Below the pieces are notes generated by a model that ran no database searches, was not told the DNA's origin, and worked only from the letters and a program-made list of their open reading frames with translations. A stretch of DNA of 64,000 nucleotides. Source: JAAFHB01 sp037133495 (GTDB lineage: Bacteria > Bacteroidota > Bacteroidia > Bacteroidales > Prolixibacteraceae). The first letter of the stretch is position 1. Each line of letters starts with the position of its first letter. Location of the stretch: the NCBI GenBank assembly GCA_037133495.1, contig JBAXOA010000005.1:12309-76308 (forward strand). The letters run 5' to 3'. The position numbers and the translations under genes were made by a program. This document shows positions 44,194 through 53,085 of the stretch, one piece after another.

Positions 44194-45396
44194 TTATTCG
44201 TCCTGATTATTTTCACTTTGTCCTGTCCGGACTTCCTTCATCAGCATAGGAGCCCTTTCGAACTCAGCGGTGGGGTCAAAAAGATAGCGCATGGTATAGT
44301 GAGTTTTAGCAGGAACACTTCCCACAGAGCGATAAATGGAAACCATCTTGGGATTAAAATCACCCACCCACGAAAGTTCCACTTCATTATACCATAGTTT
44401 ACGTTGCATTACTTTGTCAAGATGCCAGAAAACTGCTGATTCGAGACCTGTTCCCTGAAATTTTGGAACCACGCCCATTAATAATATTCTGGTACGGGTA
44501 ATCGTTCTGATTTTCTTATACCAAATAAACTTCAATATAGTCCACCAATTTAGCTTCCCGTTCAATTTTTTCAATATTTGGTTCCAATCCGGGATCATAC
44601 CAAAAAGGAGAACCGGTTCATTGTTATGATAGGCAAACCAGATAAAATCTTCTTCTGCAATCAGTTTGGCTATCTTCATCATCCCTCGTATGTCATCGAG
44701 ATTAACTGCCTGATGATTATCGTGACGCGCCCACGCCAGCTCGTAAATCTTTATAAAATCCTGAATGTATTTCTCAATATTATCAAACCGGACAGGCTCA
44801 AAATGGAAGTTAGGTTTCTTTGCAACCCATTCGGCGATTTTCCAAAACCGTTCCGGGAAAGGCTCCTTATGATTAAGATGATAACTGAATTGCTCAAAAT
44901 AAACCTTAAATCCGTAATTTTCAAATAGTTGCAGATAGCATGGCTTATTGTAGGGCATTCCAAACCCTTGCTGCATAAATCCTTCGACAAGCAAACCCCA
45001 ATTGATAAGGTTTTCGCCAAAGTTAACCGGACCATCCATTGCTTCCATTCCACGTTCGGCAAGCCATATTTTTGCTGTATCGAAAAGCAGATTCGCCGCT
45101 TCCTGACTGTTGATGCATTCGAAAAATCCACATCCTCCGGTAGGTTGCTTAAATGTATAGGCTTTATTCGTATTGATAAATGCTCCTATCCGGCCAATTA
45201 CGTTATTATCATTATCTCTCAAAATCCACCGGGTTCCTTCGCCATGTTGAAAGAACGCATTTTTTGCAGGATCAAAGGTGGCATCTTCGAGTACTTCAAG
45301 TGGTGGAACCCAATTCTGATCATCTTTATAAATGATATGGGCAACTTTATGAAAAGCTTTAACGGAACTGCTATCTTTTACTTCAATAATTTGCAT
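44194..45396 (-). CDS. GNAT-like acetyltransferase-fold protein, conserved in Bacteroidota
   Basis: 400 aa, cytoplasmic. 'VAHIIYKDDQNWVPPLEVLEDATFDPAKNAFF' style N-terminus, 'NVIGRIGAFINTNKAYTF' and the C-terminal 'LLMGVVPKFQGTGLESAVFWHL' (resembling the GNAT acetyl-CoA loop V-P-QG-G) point to a duplicated GNAT fold. Substrate unknown. No operon partner. Confidence 0.65.
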   Translation of the reverse strand: MQIIEVKDSSSVKAFHKVAHIIYKDDQNWVPPLEVLEDATFDPAKNAFFQHGEGTRWILRDNDNNVIGRIGAFINTNKAYTFKQPTGGCGFFECINSQEAANLLFDTAKIWLAERGMEAMDGPVNFGENLINWGLLVEGFMQQGFGMPYNKPCYLQLFENYGFKVYFEQFSYHLNHKEPFPERFWKIAEWVAKKPNFHFEPVRFDNIEKYIQDFIKIYELAWARHDNHQAVNLDDIRGMMKIAKLIAEEDFIWFAYHNNEPVLLFGMIPDWNQILKKLNGKLNWWTILKFIWYKKIRTITRTRILLMGVVPKFQGTGLESAVFWHLDKVMQRKLWYNEVELSWVGDFNPKMVSIYRSVGSVPAKTHYTMRYLFDPTAEFERAPMLMKEVRTGQSENNQDE

Positions 45397-45472
45397 AAGT
45401 GAAAATGGACTTATTTGGGTTGCGAAAATAGTGATTTAAAAATTGCATACAATAAGGAGAACCAAATGACGA

Positions 45473-46195
45473 TCAGAAACTCACTTTTTGCCTGTTTTTA
45501 ATAATATCTCTCGCATCGTCACAATCGAGTGCACCAAGGATAACCGCTACATTTTCGCGAACAGTACCTGAATCTATCGTTTTCATTATCAAGGCATGAC
45601 TGATAGCTGTCTGATTTAGACTTAAATTTCGCATACCTACCTGAATGTAAACCCTTGAGAACACAGCCGACAATTGCGGATCTTTCGAAAGAGGCGGCAT
45701 CAGCTCGAAAAAAGGATCAAACTTTTCGTCCTCAGACCCGGCATCTGTGAGCGCCAACCGTCCAATCATCAGCAATCCGAAAATCTTAACAAGCAACTTT
45801 TTTCCCAGGCAGTATTCGAAGGCTTTACGGTAAGCAAAACCTGTTTTATAAAATAAATTCATCGCTGCCTGCTCGGCAATCTCCACCGACGGAAAATTCT
45901 TTACCCAGAAATCAATCTGGTTTTCGGTCACTTCGCCCGGTTCTTCAAGAAGTGTAGCCAGAATCATTGACTCACGCCATTGCTTATTCCATAATTTCAT
46001 TGCCAAAAGATGATTTTTAGCGTAACCGGAGGACAGGTGACGGAGCAGGGGAATAGAAACGCCAAGGTTCACTTTATAGTCAACGCCCCTTTTCAGCATC
46101 GAATTAGCAACTTCTCCGTTTTGCAGCGGTTTAATCTTTGATATGATTTCTTGAAATATCAGCTCCGTTTCGGGATTATCGAGTAAATAATTCAT
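45473..46195 (-). CDS. AlkD-like HEAT-repeat DNA alkylation repair protein
   Basis: About 240 aa of alpha-helical repeats: 'FQEIISKIKPLQNGEVANSM', 'SIPLLRHLSSGYAKNHLLAMKLW', 'WRESMILATLLEEPGEVTENQIDFWV', resembling the AlkD/AlkC DNA-glycosylase family. Whether the base-excision activity is retained is not evident. The frame begins at 46231, but the hydrophobic extra residues there look artefactual, and ATG 46195 (MNYLLDNPETE) fits the family better. Confidence 0.65.
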   Translation of the reverse strand: MNYLLDNPETELIFQEIISKIKPLQNGEVANSMLKRGVDYKVNLGVSIPLLRHLSSGYAKNHLLAMKLWNKQWRESMILATLLEEPGEVTENQIDFWVKNFPSVEIAEQAAMNLFYKTGFAYRKAFEYCLGKKLLVKIFGLLMIGRLALTDAGSEDEKFDPFFELMPPLSKDPQLSAVFSRVYIQVGMRNLSLNQTAISHALIMKTIDSGTVRENVAVILGALDCDDARDIIKNRQKVSF

Positions 46196-46305
46196 CCTTT
46201 TCAACAGTATTAAGACAATAAAATACAACATTTCAGACCATTAAAGCTCTGCCGCATTAAACCGGTATGCCATGCCGGCTACGAGAAAACAAAGTTAGCA
46301 AATCA

Positions 46306-46338
46306 TTCGCGCAATTCAGAAAACATTATCTATATTTG
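46306..46338 (+). promoter_or_regulatory. Promoter of tRNA-His
   Basis: TATATTTG at 46331-46338 fits the -7 consensus 13 bp before the tRNA; TTCG at 46306-46309 is a possible -33 box 21 bases upstream. Confidence 0.5.
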
Positions 46339-46350
46339 CAACCGCTAAAT

Positions 46351-46425
46351 GGTGGATGTAGCTCAGTTGGTTAGAGCACTGGTTTGTGGTACCAGGGGTC
46401 GTGGGTTCAAGCCCCATCTTCCACC
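46351..46425 (+). tRNA. tRNA-His (GTG anticodon)
   Basis: Cloverleaf with anticodon arm CTGGT-TTGTGGT-ACCAG (anticodon GTG) and T arm GTGGG-TTCAAGC-CCCAT. The extra G at 46351 (position -1) pairs with discriminator C at 46425, the identity element of bacterial tRNA-His. CCA is not encoded. One T-T mismatch is seen in the acceptor stem. Confidence 0.95.
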
Positions 46426-46432
46426 CTCGCTT

Positions 46433-46474
46433 AAGCCCGGCATGTTGTAAAATACATTGCCGGGCTTTGTTTTG
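46433..46474 (+). terminator. Terminator after tRNA-His
   Basis: AAGCCCGGCA ... TGCCGGGCTT hairpin followed by TGTTTTG. Confidence 0.8.
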
Positions 46475-46572
46475 CCCGACAAACGGGGCAATCCGATATT
46501 GAATCAATTGGAAAATCCCGGTTAATGAACAATCACACAAAATGATATGAATAAATATAAATATGAAATAAT

Positions 46573-46603
46573 TTTGAATATCCCTTATAATTTGTTATGT
46601 TTG
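46573..46603 (+). promoter_or_regulatory. Promoter of the third kinase gene
   Basis: TTTG at 46573-46576, 19 bases, TATGTTTG at 46596-46603: an exact Bacteroidota-type match, 68 bp before the ATG. Confidence 0.55.
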
Positions 46604-46670
46604 AGTAATTTGTTGTTTACAAGCTTTAAGAGTCAGTTTCTACATTATTAATTGAAAATCATCAAATACT

Positions 46671-48041
46671 ATGAATAAATTAAAGGTGGAAGATAAATTA
46701 ATAGGTAGTACTGCCATGCGTGAAAGGGCGGAGGAGATTCTGAAAGAGAGTCCGGAGACTGCTCATTTCCCATTTTCGGCATCCGATAGTTTGAAACTGT
46801 TTCATGAGCTGGAAGTTCACCGGATAGAGCTTGAAATGGTCATTGATGAACTTACCATTCAGTCTGCCTCAGCCGAAAGCCTTAAAATAAAAGAAATGCG
46901 GAATGAATCTTCCCTCGCATCTCAATCGATACTGGATGCCATTCAATCAGAAATTGCCATTATTGAGGAAACCGGAATTATTGTTGCCGTCAATCGTAAA
47001 TGGATGGAATTGGCAGATGTTGCAAGCACAGAACCTGTCTGCACAAGTATAGGAGCCAATTATTTAAGTGTTTGCGATGATGCAGTGGGTGATGATGCAC
47101 TGATAGCAAAAGCCGTGGCTGCAGGAATTCGTTCAGTTATAGAGAATAGCGAGGCCGTATTTTCTTTGGAATATCCATGCCACACGATAACGGAAAAGCG
47201 ATGGTTCAAGGCTAGTGCATCCAGATTTAATCATAATAGTTTTTCACGAATTATTATCATTCATGAAAATTGCACTGATCAGAAGAAAAGAGAATTGGAA
47301 ATTGAATATAAGAATAAAAAATTACAGGAGCTTAACTCACAAAAGGACCAACTATTCTCCATCATTGCTCATGACCTTCGAGGTCCATTCAGTGGATTTT
47401 TAGGTTTAACCGACTTACTTTCCGAAAAGGTGGCGGAATGGAATATAGATACTACTCAGCATATTGCAGTACTTATGAAAAAATCTGCAAAAAATGTTTA
47501 TCATTTACTTGGGGATCTTCTGGAATGGTCACGTATGCAAAATGGTTTACTTGTATTTAAGCCCATAAACAATTTACTATTGCCAAAAATTGGAGAAAGC
47601 ATCGCCTTATATGAAATTGCCGCCAAAAAGAAAAAGATCACCATCAAACTTCAGATATCCAATGATTTAATGGTTTTTGCTGATGAATATATGCTGGCCG
47701 GCATCATCAGGAATCTGGTCTACAATGCCATAAAATATACTCCCAGTGGTGGAATCATTACCATTTCGGCAAAGTCCGTTTCCAAAAATCAGGTAGAGAT
47801 TGCAGTACAAGATACAGGGGTAGGTATGAGCACAAATATAATCGATCAGCTTTTTAACCTTGCTGTAAACACAAACCGCAAAGGAACCGACGGAGAACTC
47901 ACATCCGGGTTAGGGTTGATACTCTGTAAAGATTTTATTGAAAAGCATGGCGGGAAATTATCGATAGAAAGCAAAGAGGGGAAAGGGAGTACTTTCAGCT
48001 TCTCTGTCCCTTCAGGTCAAGAAGAATTATATATCAATTAA
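46671..48041 (+). CDS. Soluble PAS histidine kinase
   Basis: 456 aa without membrane segments. N-terminal helix with LFHELEVHRIELEM (also in the kinase at 22683), one PAS-like domain ('ILDAIQSEIAIIEETGIIVAV' to 'IIHENCTDQKKRE'), HisKA with AHDLRGPF (His234) and HATPase ('IRNLVYNAIKYTP', 'VQDTGVGM', 'TSGLGLILCKDF'). The catalytic core is very close to that of the kinase at 26497 and they are clearly paralogues. Orphan: no response regulator adjacent. Signal sensed is unknown. Convergent with the next gene, with only 3 bp between stop codons. Confidence 0.9.
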   Translation: MNKLKVEDKLIGSTAMRERAEEILKESPETAHFPFSASDSLKLFHELEVHRIELEMVIDELTIQSASAESLKIKEMRNESSLASQSILDAIQSEIAIIEETGIIVAVNRKWMELADVASTEPVCTSIGANYLSVCDDAVGDDALIAKAVAAGIRSVIENSEAVFSLEYPCHTITEKRWFKASASRFNHNSFSRIIIIHENCTDQKKRELEIEYKNKKLQELNSQKDQLFSIIAHDLRGPFSGFLGLTDLLSEKVAEWNIDTTQHIAVLMKKSAKNVYHLLGDLLEWSRMQNGLLVFKPINNLLLPKIGESIALYEIAAKKKKITIKLQISNDLMVFADEYMLAGIIRNLVYNAIKYTPSGGIITISAKSVSKNQVEIAVQDTGVGMSTNIIDQLFNLAVNTNRKGTDGELTSGLGLILCKDFIEKHGGKLSIESKEGKGSTFSFSVPSGQEELYIN

Positions 48042-48044
48042 TCC

Positions 48045-48581
48045 TTATTCCTTACCTTTTTCTCCAATAAACTGCTCCTCTTTGTTCTTAAACAGCACGT
48101 TGAAGGTAGTCAGACTGCCATAAATCCGGGTAATGTATTGCTCGAGATCAACCTTCTCCTCATCTGTCAGATTACTGGCATTGATTCGTTGCTCCATTAC
48201 ACGAACCCTGTCGCGGACCATTACAATTTTATGAAAAAAAGTTTCAATTGGTATCTCTTTCTCTTTTAGGGATTTATCGCCGGGATAAAGCACCATCTTC
48301 CCTCCGCTCCATTTTTGCCCCAGCGGAACAGTTTCCTGAATATCACTAAAACGGCGCAGCACCCTGGTAAGGCTTTTTTCCATTTTCTCCCAGGTGGCCA
48401 GATCAGACGGGGTTTCGACCGCCTCAATAATTTCAAGTCCTTCGTAATCGCGCATGATCTGCCTCACGCCAAAATCAACAAACCCAATTTCGTAAGCATC
48501 CGAACGCAATTGAACGATCACACCCTTACCCATTTGCGGATGTTTAACACGTGAACCTACACCAAGTATATTTTCTGACAT
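48045..48581 (-). CDS. Conserved protein with N-terminal Tudor/CarD-like domain
   Basis: 178 aa. 'LGVGSRVKHPQMGKGVIVQL' at residues 5-24 resembles the Tudor/SH3-like domain found at the C-terminus of UvrD/PcrA helicases and in CarD-type RNA polymerase-binding proteins. The rest is predicted helical ('MVRDRVRVMEQRINA', 'LEQYITRIYGSL'). Related proteins exist in Bacteroidota as uncharacterised. A nucleic-acid or polymerase-related role is possible, but not shown. Confidence 0.6.
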   Translation of the reverse strand: MSENILGVGSRVKHPQMGKGVIVQLRSDAYEIGFVDFGVRQIMRDYEGLEIIEAVETPSDLATWEKMEKSLTRVLRRFSDIQETVPLGQKWSGGKMVLYPGDKSLKEKEIPIETFFHKIVMVRDRVRVMEQRINASNLTDEEKVDLEQYITRIYGSLTTFNVLFKNKEEQFIGEKGKE

Positions 48582-48651
48582 CGTATGTAATGTTTAAATA
48601 AGTGACTTATGCAAATATAGGATTTAATAATATTTATGAGCTCCGGAATTG

Positions 48652-50949
48652 CTACCTCCTGCCCCATTCAAGGTTTGGCTTATTTCCCAGCACATAATCC
48701 AGGGTCCCGCCATCCAGAATGTCTTTGAAATATATCCATGATTTATTAAGTGGCTTACCGTTAAGCGCCGCACTCTGAATATAAACATTTTCGGGGGTAT
48801 TGTTTGCCGTACTAATTACAAACTCCTTTCCTTTAGCATATTGTCCATCCAGTGAGATCGTAATTTTGCTAAAAAGAGGTCCTGTAAGCTCTGCCTTCGA
48901 GCTATCGGTAACCCCGCCGTTCATTTCAAATAGTCCCATTGCTGTAATCGCAAACCAACCACCCATTTGTCCCTCATCCTCATCGCCTTCCCAGCCATGG
49001 TAAGGGGTATCGCCATAATAGGAATTAAGGATCGCCCTCGTATATTTTTGGGTAAGCCACGGTTTCCCGGAAAAATTGAAGAGGTATGATGCCTGCAAAT
49101 TCACTTCGTTTCCCTGATTAATGTAGTATTCGTAAATTTTCGACTGAACCCGGTCCAGCGCATGAGCAGCGAACATAAATTTTTCTGATTTCTGAAATCC
49201 TTCTTCCAGCCGCTGATTAAACAAATCCTTTCCCATCAGCTGTATCACTCCGGGGATATCATGCGGAACATAAAAGCTATATTGCCAGGCATTACCCTCA
49301 CTCCATAATTCACCGGAGAAAATATTATTGTCCGTTTTCCAGTTTCCTTTCGAATCACGGGGCATCTGCCACTTGACATCAGGATTAAACTGGTTTTTCC
49401 AGTTATTCGAGCGTTTCAGGAAAAAAGTATAGTCATCAGTTTTTCCAAGTGCTTTTGCTAGTTGTGCAGTGCAAAAATCGGTATAGGAATAATCGAGCGT
49501 CCGCGACGAGCGTTTCGAAATATCATAAGGAACATAACCCAATTTGTCGTAAATACTGAGCCACTCCATTCCAACATTACCGGTCATATCCAAAGCTTTA
49601 CCCTGTTCTGTCGCATTATGTCTAACAGCTGCCCAGAGTTGATTAACATCGTAATCGCGAATACCTTTTTGATAAGCTGCTACCATGAGCGCGATTTCGT
49701 GGGTAACCCCCATGACCCGGGTATGTTCGAGACCGGTCGGTCCGTTATTTGTCCATCCGGTATGCTTAAACAATTCAAGTTGGGTGGTAACCCAGTTATT
49801 CATTATACCGGGAGCAATTAGTGAAAGGACTGTATTGTAATTCCAGTAAGTATTCCAAAAGGCATCGCCGCCGTAAATATTCTGCCCTTTTGGCAACTGT
49901 TGAATTACCTCGAAAGGGTCGCAATACCGGCCATCCACATCGTTCCAGGTCTGCTTGGCAAAACTTCGGTACAGATTTGTGTAAAACTTCTTTTTATCAT
50001 TTTCACGCCCTTCCACTTTAATTTTTGATAACAGATCGTTCCACTTATTCCGGGCTGCGACGGCTACCTTATTGAAATCCCATCCAAAATCACCTAACTC
50101 GACTTTAAGATTATTCCGGGCTCCTTGGGCATCAACAAGGGAAAGTCCAATCTTAAGCATAACGGCCTCTCCCGCCTTTGTGTCGTAGTTTACAAAAGCG
50201 GCAACATCTCCGGCGCCGGTTATCAAAGAGGTATTATCTGTTATGGAGTCATTTACCCATCCTCCCATACTTTTAAAAGGTGTGCTGAACGCGATGGAAA
50301 AGTATAGTTTGTACTCCATATTCTTGGTTGAGGGTACTATGGTATTCGCATAACCTTCAATTAATGAATCGCTTACTTTGCTGATCCGGGCATCAAGTAT
50401 CTGAGCCTGATCCTCAGCCGGGAAAAGCAAATCGAGAATAATCCTGGCATTTCCTGCTTTGTCGAAAGTATATTTATGGAACCCGCATCGTGTGGTCGCT
50501 GTCATTTCAGCCTTACAATTCGCATCGTAAAGAAAGCAGGAATAATAGCCGGGAGAAGCTTTCTCCGTCTCCTTTTCAATACGGGAGTGATAGCCGGAAC
50601 TGGCGCCTTTGTAAGGTCTGTCAGGCGCACCGTCGTCTTTTGTGAAATCCTGCATCGCCGGCATTACCCGCAAACCTGACATTGTCCAGGCATGGATATG
50701 ACTGAACCCCGAAATGTTCATTATTGAATATTCGTATCCGCCCATCCAGCCTGAAGCCTGATTGTCTGGGCCTAGTTGAACCATTCCGTATGGTACGGAT
50801 GCATAAGGACCCAACATCCAACGGGAGTTAGACGTTCCTGTAAACACGTCGACGTAGTCAACTGGCTCTTTAGAAGAGTTTTTGGAATCTGTACAACCAG
50901 CCAGCGCAACAAGACCGCACAGGCACAAAAGGATCGGTTTTAGTTTCAT
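48652..50949 (-). CDS. GH92 family exo-alpha-mannosidase lipoprotein, copy 1
   Basis: Calcium-dependent exo-alpha-mannosidase family. Lipoprotein leader ends VALAGC. Family motifs: 'VDVFTGTSNSRWMLG', 'PYGMVQLGPDNQ', 'SGFSHIHAWTM', 'GYHSRIEKETEKASPGYY', 'GGDAFWNTYWNYNTV', 'GHEGDEDEGQMGGW'-like 'WEGDEDEGQMGGWFA' and 'ITAMGLFEMNGG'. Full length, about 765 aa. The open frame begins at 50973 (MVQKLYQS), but ATG 50949 starts the lipoprotein signal. Cleaves terminal mannose of N-glycan- or mannan-like substrates in the periplasm. Confidence 0.93.
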   Translation of the reverse strand: MKLKPILLCLCGLVALAGCTDSKNSSKEPVDYVDVFTGTSNSRWMLGPYASVPYGMVQLGPDNQASGWMGGYEYSIMNISGFSHIHAWTMSGLRVMPAMQDFTKDDGAPDRPYKGASSGYHSRIEKETEKASPGYYSCFLYDANCKAEMTATTRCGFHKYTFDKAGNARIILDLLFPAEDQAQILDARISKVSDSLIEGYANTIVPSTKNMEYKLYFSIAFSTPFKSMGGWVNDSITDNTSLITGAGDVAAFVNYDTKAGEAVMLKIGLSLVDAQGARNNLKVELGDFGWDFNKVAVAARNKWNDLLSKIKVEGRENDKKKFYTNLYRSFAKQTWNDVDGRYCDPFEVIQQLPKGQNIYGGDAFWNTYWNYNTVLSLIAPGIMNNWVTTQLELFKHTGWTNNGPTGLEHTRVMGVTHEIALMVAAYQKGIRDYDVNQLWAAVRHNATEQGKALDMTGNVGMEWLSIYDKLGYVPYDISKRSSRTLDYSYTDFCTAQLAKALGKTDDYTFFLKRSNNWKNQFNPDVKWQMPRDSKGNWKTDNNIFSGELWSEGNAWQYSFYVPHDIPGVIQLMGKDLFNQRLEEGFQKSEKFMFAAHALDRVQSKIYEYYINQGNEVNLQASYLFNFSGKPWLTQKYTRAILNSYYGDTPYHGWEGDEDEGQMGGWFAITAMGLFEMNGGVTDSSKAELTGPLFSKITISLDGQYAKGKEFVISTANNTPENVYIQSAALNGKPLNKSWIYFKDILDGGTLDYVLGNKPNLEWGRR

Positions 50950-50973
50950 GCTTTGATATAACTTTTGCACCAA

Positions 50974-51327
50974 CAGGTGACATGAAATACAAAGTTATAT
51001 TTTAATTCCTTAGTTTTCGCTACCCGGTGTTACAAGGTACACGTTGCAAGTTAAAAGTTAAAAGTTAAAAGTTTTTTGTACCCCGTAACCCTTTTCGTAC
51101 CCCGTAACCTTTTTCGTAAACCTGTAACCTTTTGTTACACGTTACAAGGTACACGTTACAAGTTTTTCGTACCCCGTAATCTTTTGTAACCCGTAACCAA
51201 TTTCATAACCCGATACAAGTAACCCGTAACCCTTTGCAAGTTATGCGGCATAGTAAAAAATACTCGCCAAAACAGTTTCTATATAACGAAACTTTTACTT
51301 ACCTTTGAGACGACAATAATCGCTTAA
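50974..51327. repeat. Intergenic low-complexity GTACCCCGTAACC-type array
   Basis: From 51030 to 51240 words such as GTACCCCGTAACC, GTTACAAGGTACACG and AAGTTAAAAGTT recur irregularly. A TAACTTTG box (minus, 50990-50997) may serve the GH92 gene. No gene seen. Confidence 0.7.
51276..51307 (+). promoter_or_regulatory. Candidate promoter of the RelE/HigB-Xre module
   Basis: TACCTTTG at 51300-51307 with TTT about 20 bases upstream, 20 bp before the toxin ATG. Confidence 0.4.
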
Positions 51328-51681
51328 ATGGATAAGAATTTCGACATTGTATTTTTAGATGAAGCATTTGAATTTCTAAGTGGCCTTGACAAAAAGCATT
51401 ACGAGAAAATCCTTTTTAATATTCGTAAAGCACAAATAGATCGCGATCCTGAGCTTTTCAAAAAATTAAAAGATGAAATCTGGGAATTGAGGACACTGTA
51501 TCAAGGCTTTCAATATCGCTTACTTGCATTTTGGGACAAGACAGATTCTCAAAATACATTAGTAATTTCGACGCATGGATTTATAAAAAAGCGCAGTAAA
51601 GTATCGGAAAATGAGATACAAAAGGCGAACCAACTGATGATTGAGTATTTTGAAGACAAAGAAAAAATCAAAACGAAATGA
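51328..51681 (+). CDS. RelE/ParE-superfamily toxin (HigB/Gp49-like)
   Basis: 117 aa. 'FDIVFLDEAFEFLSGLDKKHYEKI', 'LKDEIWELRTLYQGFQYRLLAFWDK' and 'TLVISTHGFIKKRSKVSENEI' match Gp49-like HigB toxins, which cleave mRNA at ribosomes. The toxin-first gene order with an Xre antitoxin behind it is the HigBA arrangement. It appears intact. Confidence 0.88.
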   Translation: MDKNFDIVFLDEAFEFLSGLDKKHYEKILFNIRKAQIDRDPELFKKLKDEIWELRTLYQGFQYRLLAFWDKTDSQNTLVISTHGFIKKRSKVSENEIQKANQLMIEYFEDKEKIKTK

Positions 51682-51682
51682 G

Positions 51683-51997
51683 ATGAAAACATACACTTTA
51701 GATGAGGCTACAGATAAACTTATTGGGGAAATTGGGACACCTGATCGAGATAAGTTTGAGTATGAGTTACAAATGGATTTAATAGGACAAGCAATTAAGC
51801 AGACAAGACAAGAACGTAATCTGACACAGGAAGAATTGGGAAAATTAATTGGTGTTCAAAAATCTCAAATCTCAAGAATTGAGAGTAATGCCAGCAATGT
51901 TACCATTGACACATTAATGCGTGTTTTCAATGCTTTACAAGCAAAAGTGAAACTTCAAGTTGAATTACCACATTTCAAAATTAGTCTCGGACAATAA
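51683..51997 (+). CDS. HigA-like Xre antitoxin
   Basis: 104 aa. A helix-turn-helix runs from 'IGQAIKQTRQERNLTQEELG' through 'GVQKSQISRIESNASNVTI', the standard Xre domain. It follows the toxin stop codon by one base, so translation is coupled. The frame extends upstream to 51641, but ATG 51683 (MKTYTLDEATDK) gives the family N-terminus. Expected to bind the toxin and repress the promoter. Confidence 0.88.
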   Translation: MKTYTLDEATDKLIGEIGTPDRDKFEYELQMDLIGQAIKQTRQERNLTQEELGKLIGVQKSQISRIESNASNVTIDTLMRVFNALQAKVKLQVELPHFKISLGQ

Positions 51998-52070
51998 CTA
52001 CGCCCCCATAACAGCACCTACCCGCAAACCGGCTAATTTGCTCATGAAAAAGGAAATTTTTTCTGCCCGA

Positions 52071-52535
52071 CTACTTTGCTTCTTTTAAATAAGCCCCTTT
52101 GAAATAAGCGATAAAAAAGTTGATCCGGCCAAGTGTGGCATCGAGCAAATTGGCACCTTTGATATTCGCGAAAAATAAATTAGTTCCTCTGAGATCAGCC
52201 CAGGACAGATTTGCGTCTCTAAGATCGGCTCCGCTAAGGTTTGCCCCTCTGAGATTAGCCCAGTTTAAATTCGCATTACTCAAATTAGCACGGTTAAGAT
52301 TCGCATTACTCAGGTCAGCTCCACTTAAGTTAGTACTGATCATTTTCGCCCCCGTAAGATCGGCATGACTAAGCTTACTACGGATAAGTTTGGCTCCTGT
52401 GAGTTTGGCTCCTCTTAGTATTGCTCCTCTTAGTCTGACCCCGCTAAGCAACGCTTCGCTGAGATCAATCTTACCTCGGGAGCCTCTTCTGAGGTATTCA
52501 AAAACTTTTTCCTGGTCAGTCATTTTAATTTGCAT
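52071..52535 (-). CDS. Pentapeptide-repeat protein
   Basis: 154 aa with about 20 tandem A-[DN]-L-X-X units ('LRGAILRGAKLTGAKLIRSK', 'SNANLNRANLSNANL'), forming a right-handed quadrilateral beta-helix. No signal peptide and no other domain. Some pentapeptide proteins protect DNA gyrase, but most, including this one, have unknown function. Confidence 0.85.
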   Translation of the reverse strand: MQIKMTDQEKVFEYLRRGSRGKIDLSEALLSGVRLRGAILRGAKLTGAKLIRSKLSHADLTGAKMISTNLSGADLSNANLNRANLSNANLNWANLRGANLSGADLRDANLSWADLRGTNLFFANIKGANLLDATLGRINFFIAYFKGAYLKEAK

Positions 52536-53085
52536 TCTGTGTGTTATGTATAATTAGTCGTTGTTTAGTTGTATTTACTGCTATCCGGCAATATATTTTC
52601 CCTCTATTTACTCGCAGTTAAACGTTTGTCTTGTAAGTATCTGCACAAATATACTCAACACTTAAATAATAACCAAATTAAAATTAATGTTTATAACATA
52701 ATTATGACTAAGTAATAATAATTATAAATCACAGAATTTTTGACTACCATCTTTAAAGGTAGATGACCTCTGATAATTACTTAATTATTAAATAAACATT
52801 TCTGTTGATCGCGACTTTTTCATCAGAAGATAATTTGTTTTTTAATTGCCTGATAGCCTGTCCCGATTTATCGGGAGAACACCTGTGTTATCTTCGTTCG
52901 TGTTTGCGAAGCGCAGATTCATGGGTGTCTCAGTAGTTAAACGGGAATGAGAAAATAAAAAAACTGTAGAAACAGAAGCCATTGTTATTTGAGAAAAAAA
53001 CACTATTATTGATTTCTGAAATTAAATGAAGCGGATTTGTTGATCCGGGCGGTCCTATTGGAATTTTCACCTAATATTATATTCA
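52536..53085. other. Intergenic region, 550 bp
   Basis: No gene seen. Contains a CTACC...GGTAG hairpin near 52743-52762, a CCCGATTTATCGGG palindrome at 52862-52875 and the dispersed repeat at 52834-52938. Confidence 0.5.
52834..52938 (+). repeat. Dispersed repeat, copy 1 (ACCTGTGTTATCTTCGTTCG)
   Basis: TTTGTTTTTTAATTGCCTG, a spacer, then ACCTGTGTTATCTTC...GTGTTTGCGAA...CAGA-T-ATGGGTGT. The same order occurs at 59900-59979, which lacks the CCCGATTTATCGGG insert. Confidence 0.75.

Noticed and set aside
52120..52368. 82-aa plus-strand frame opposite the pentapeptide gene
   Set aside because: It is the shadow of the repetitive antisense coding sequence.
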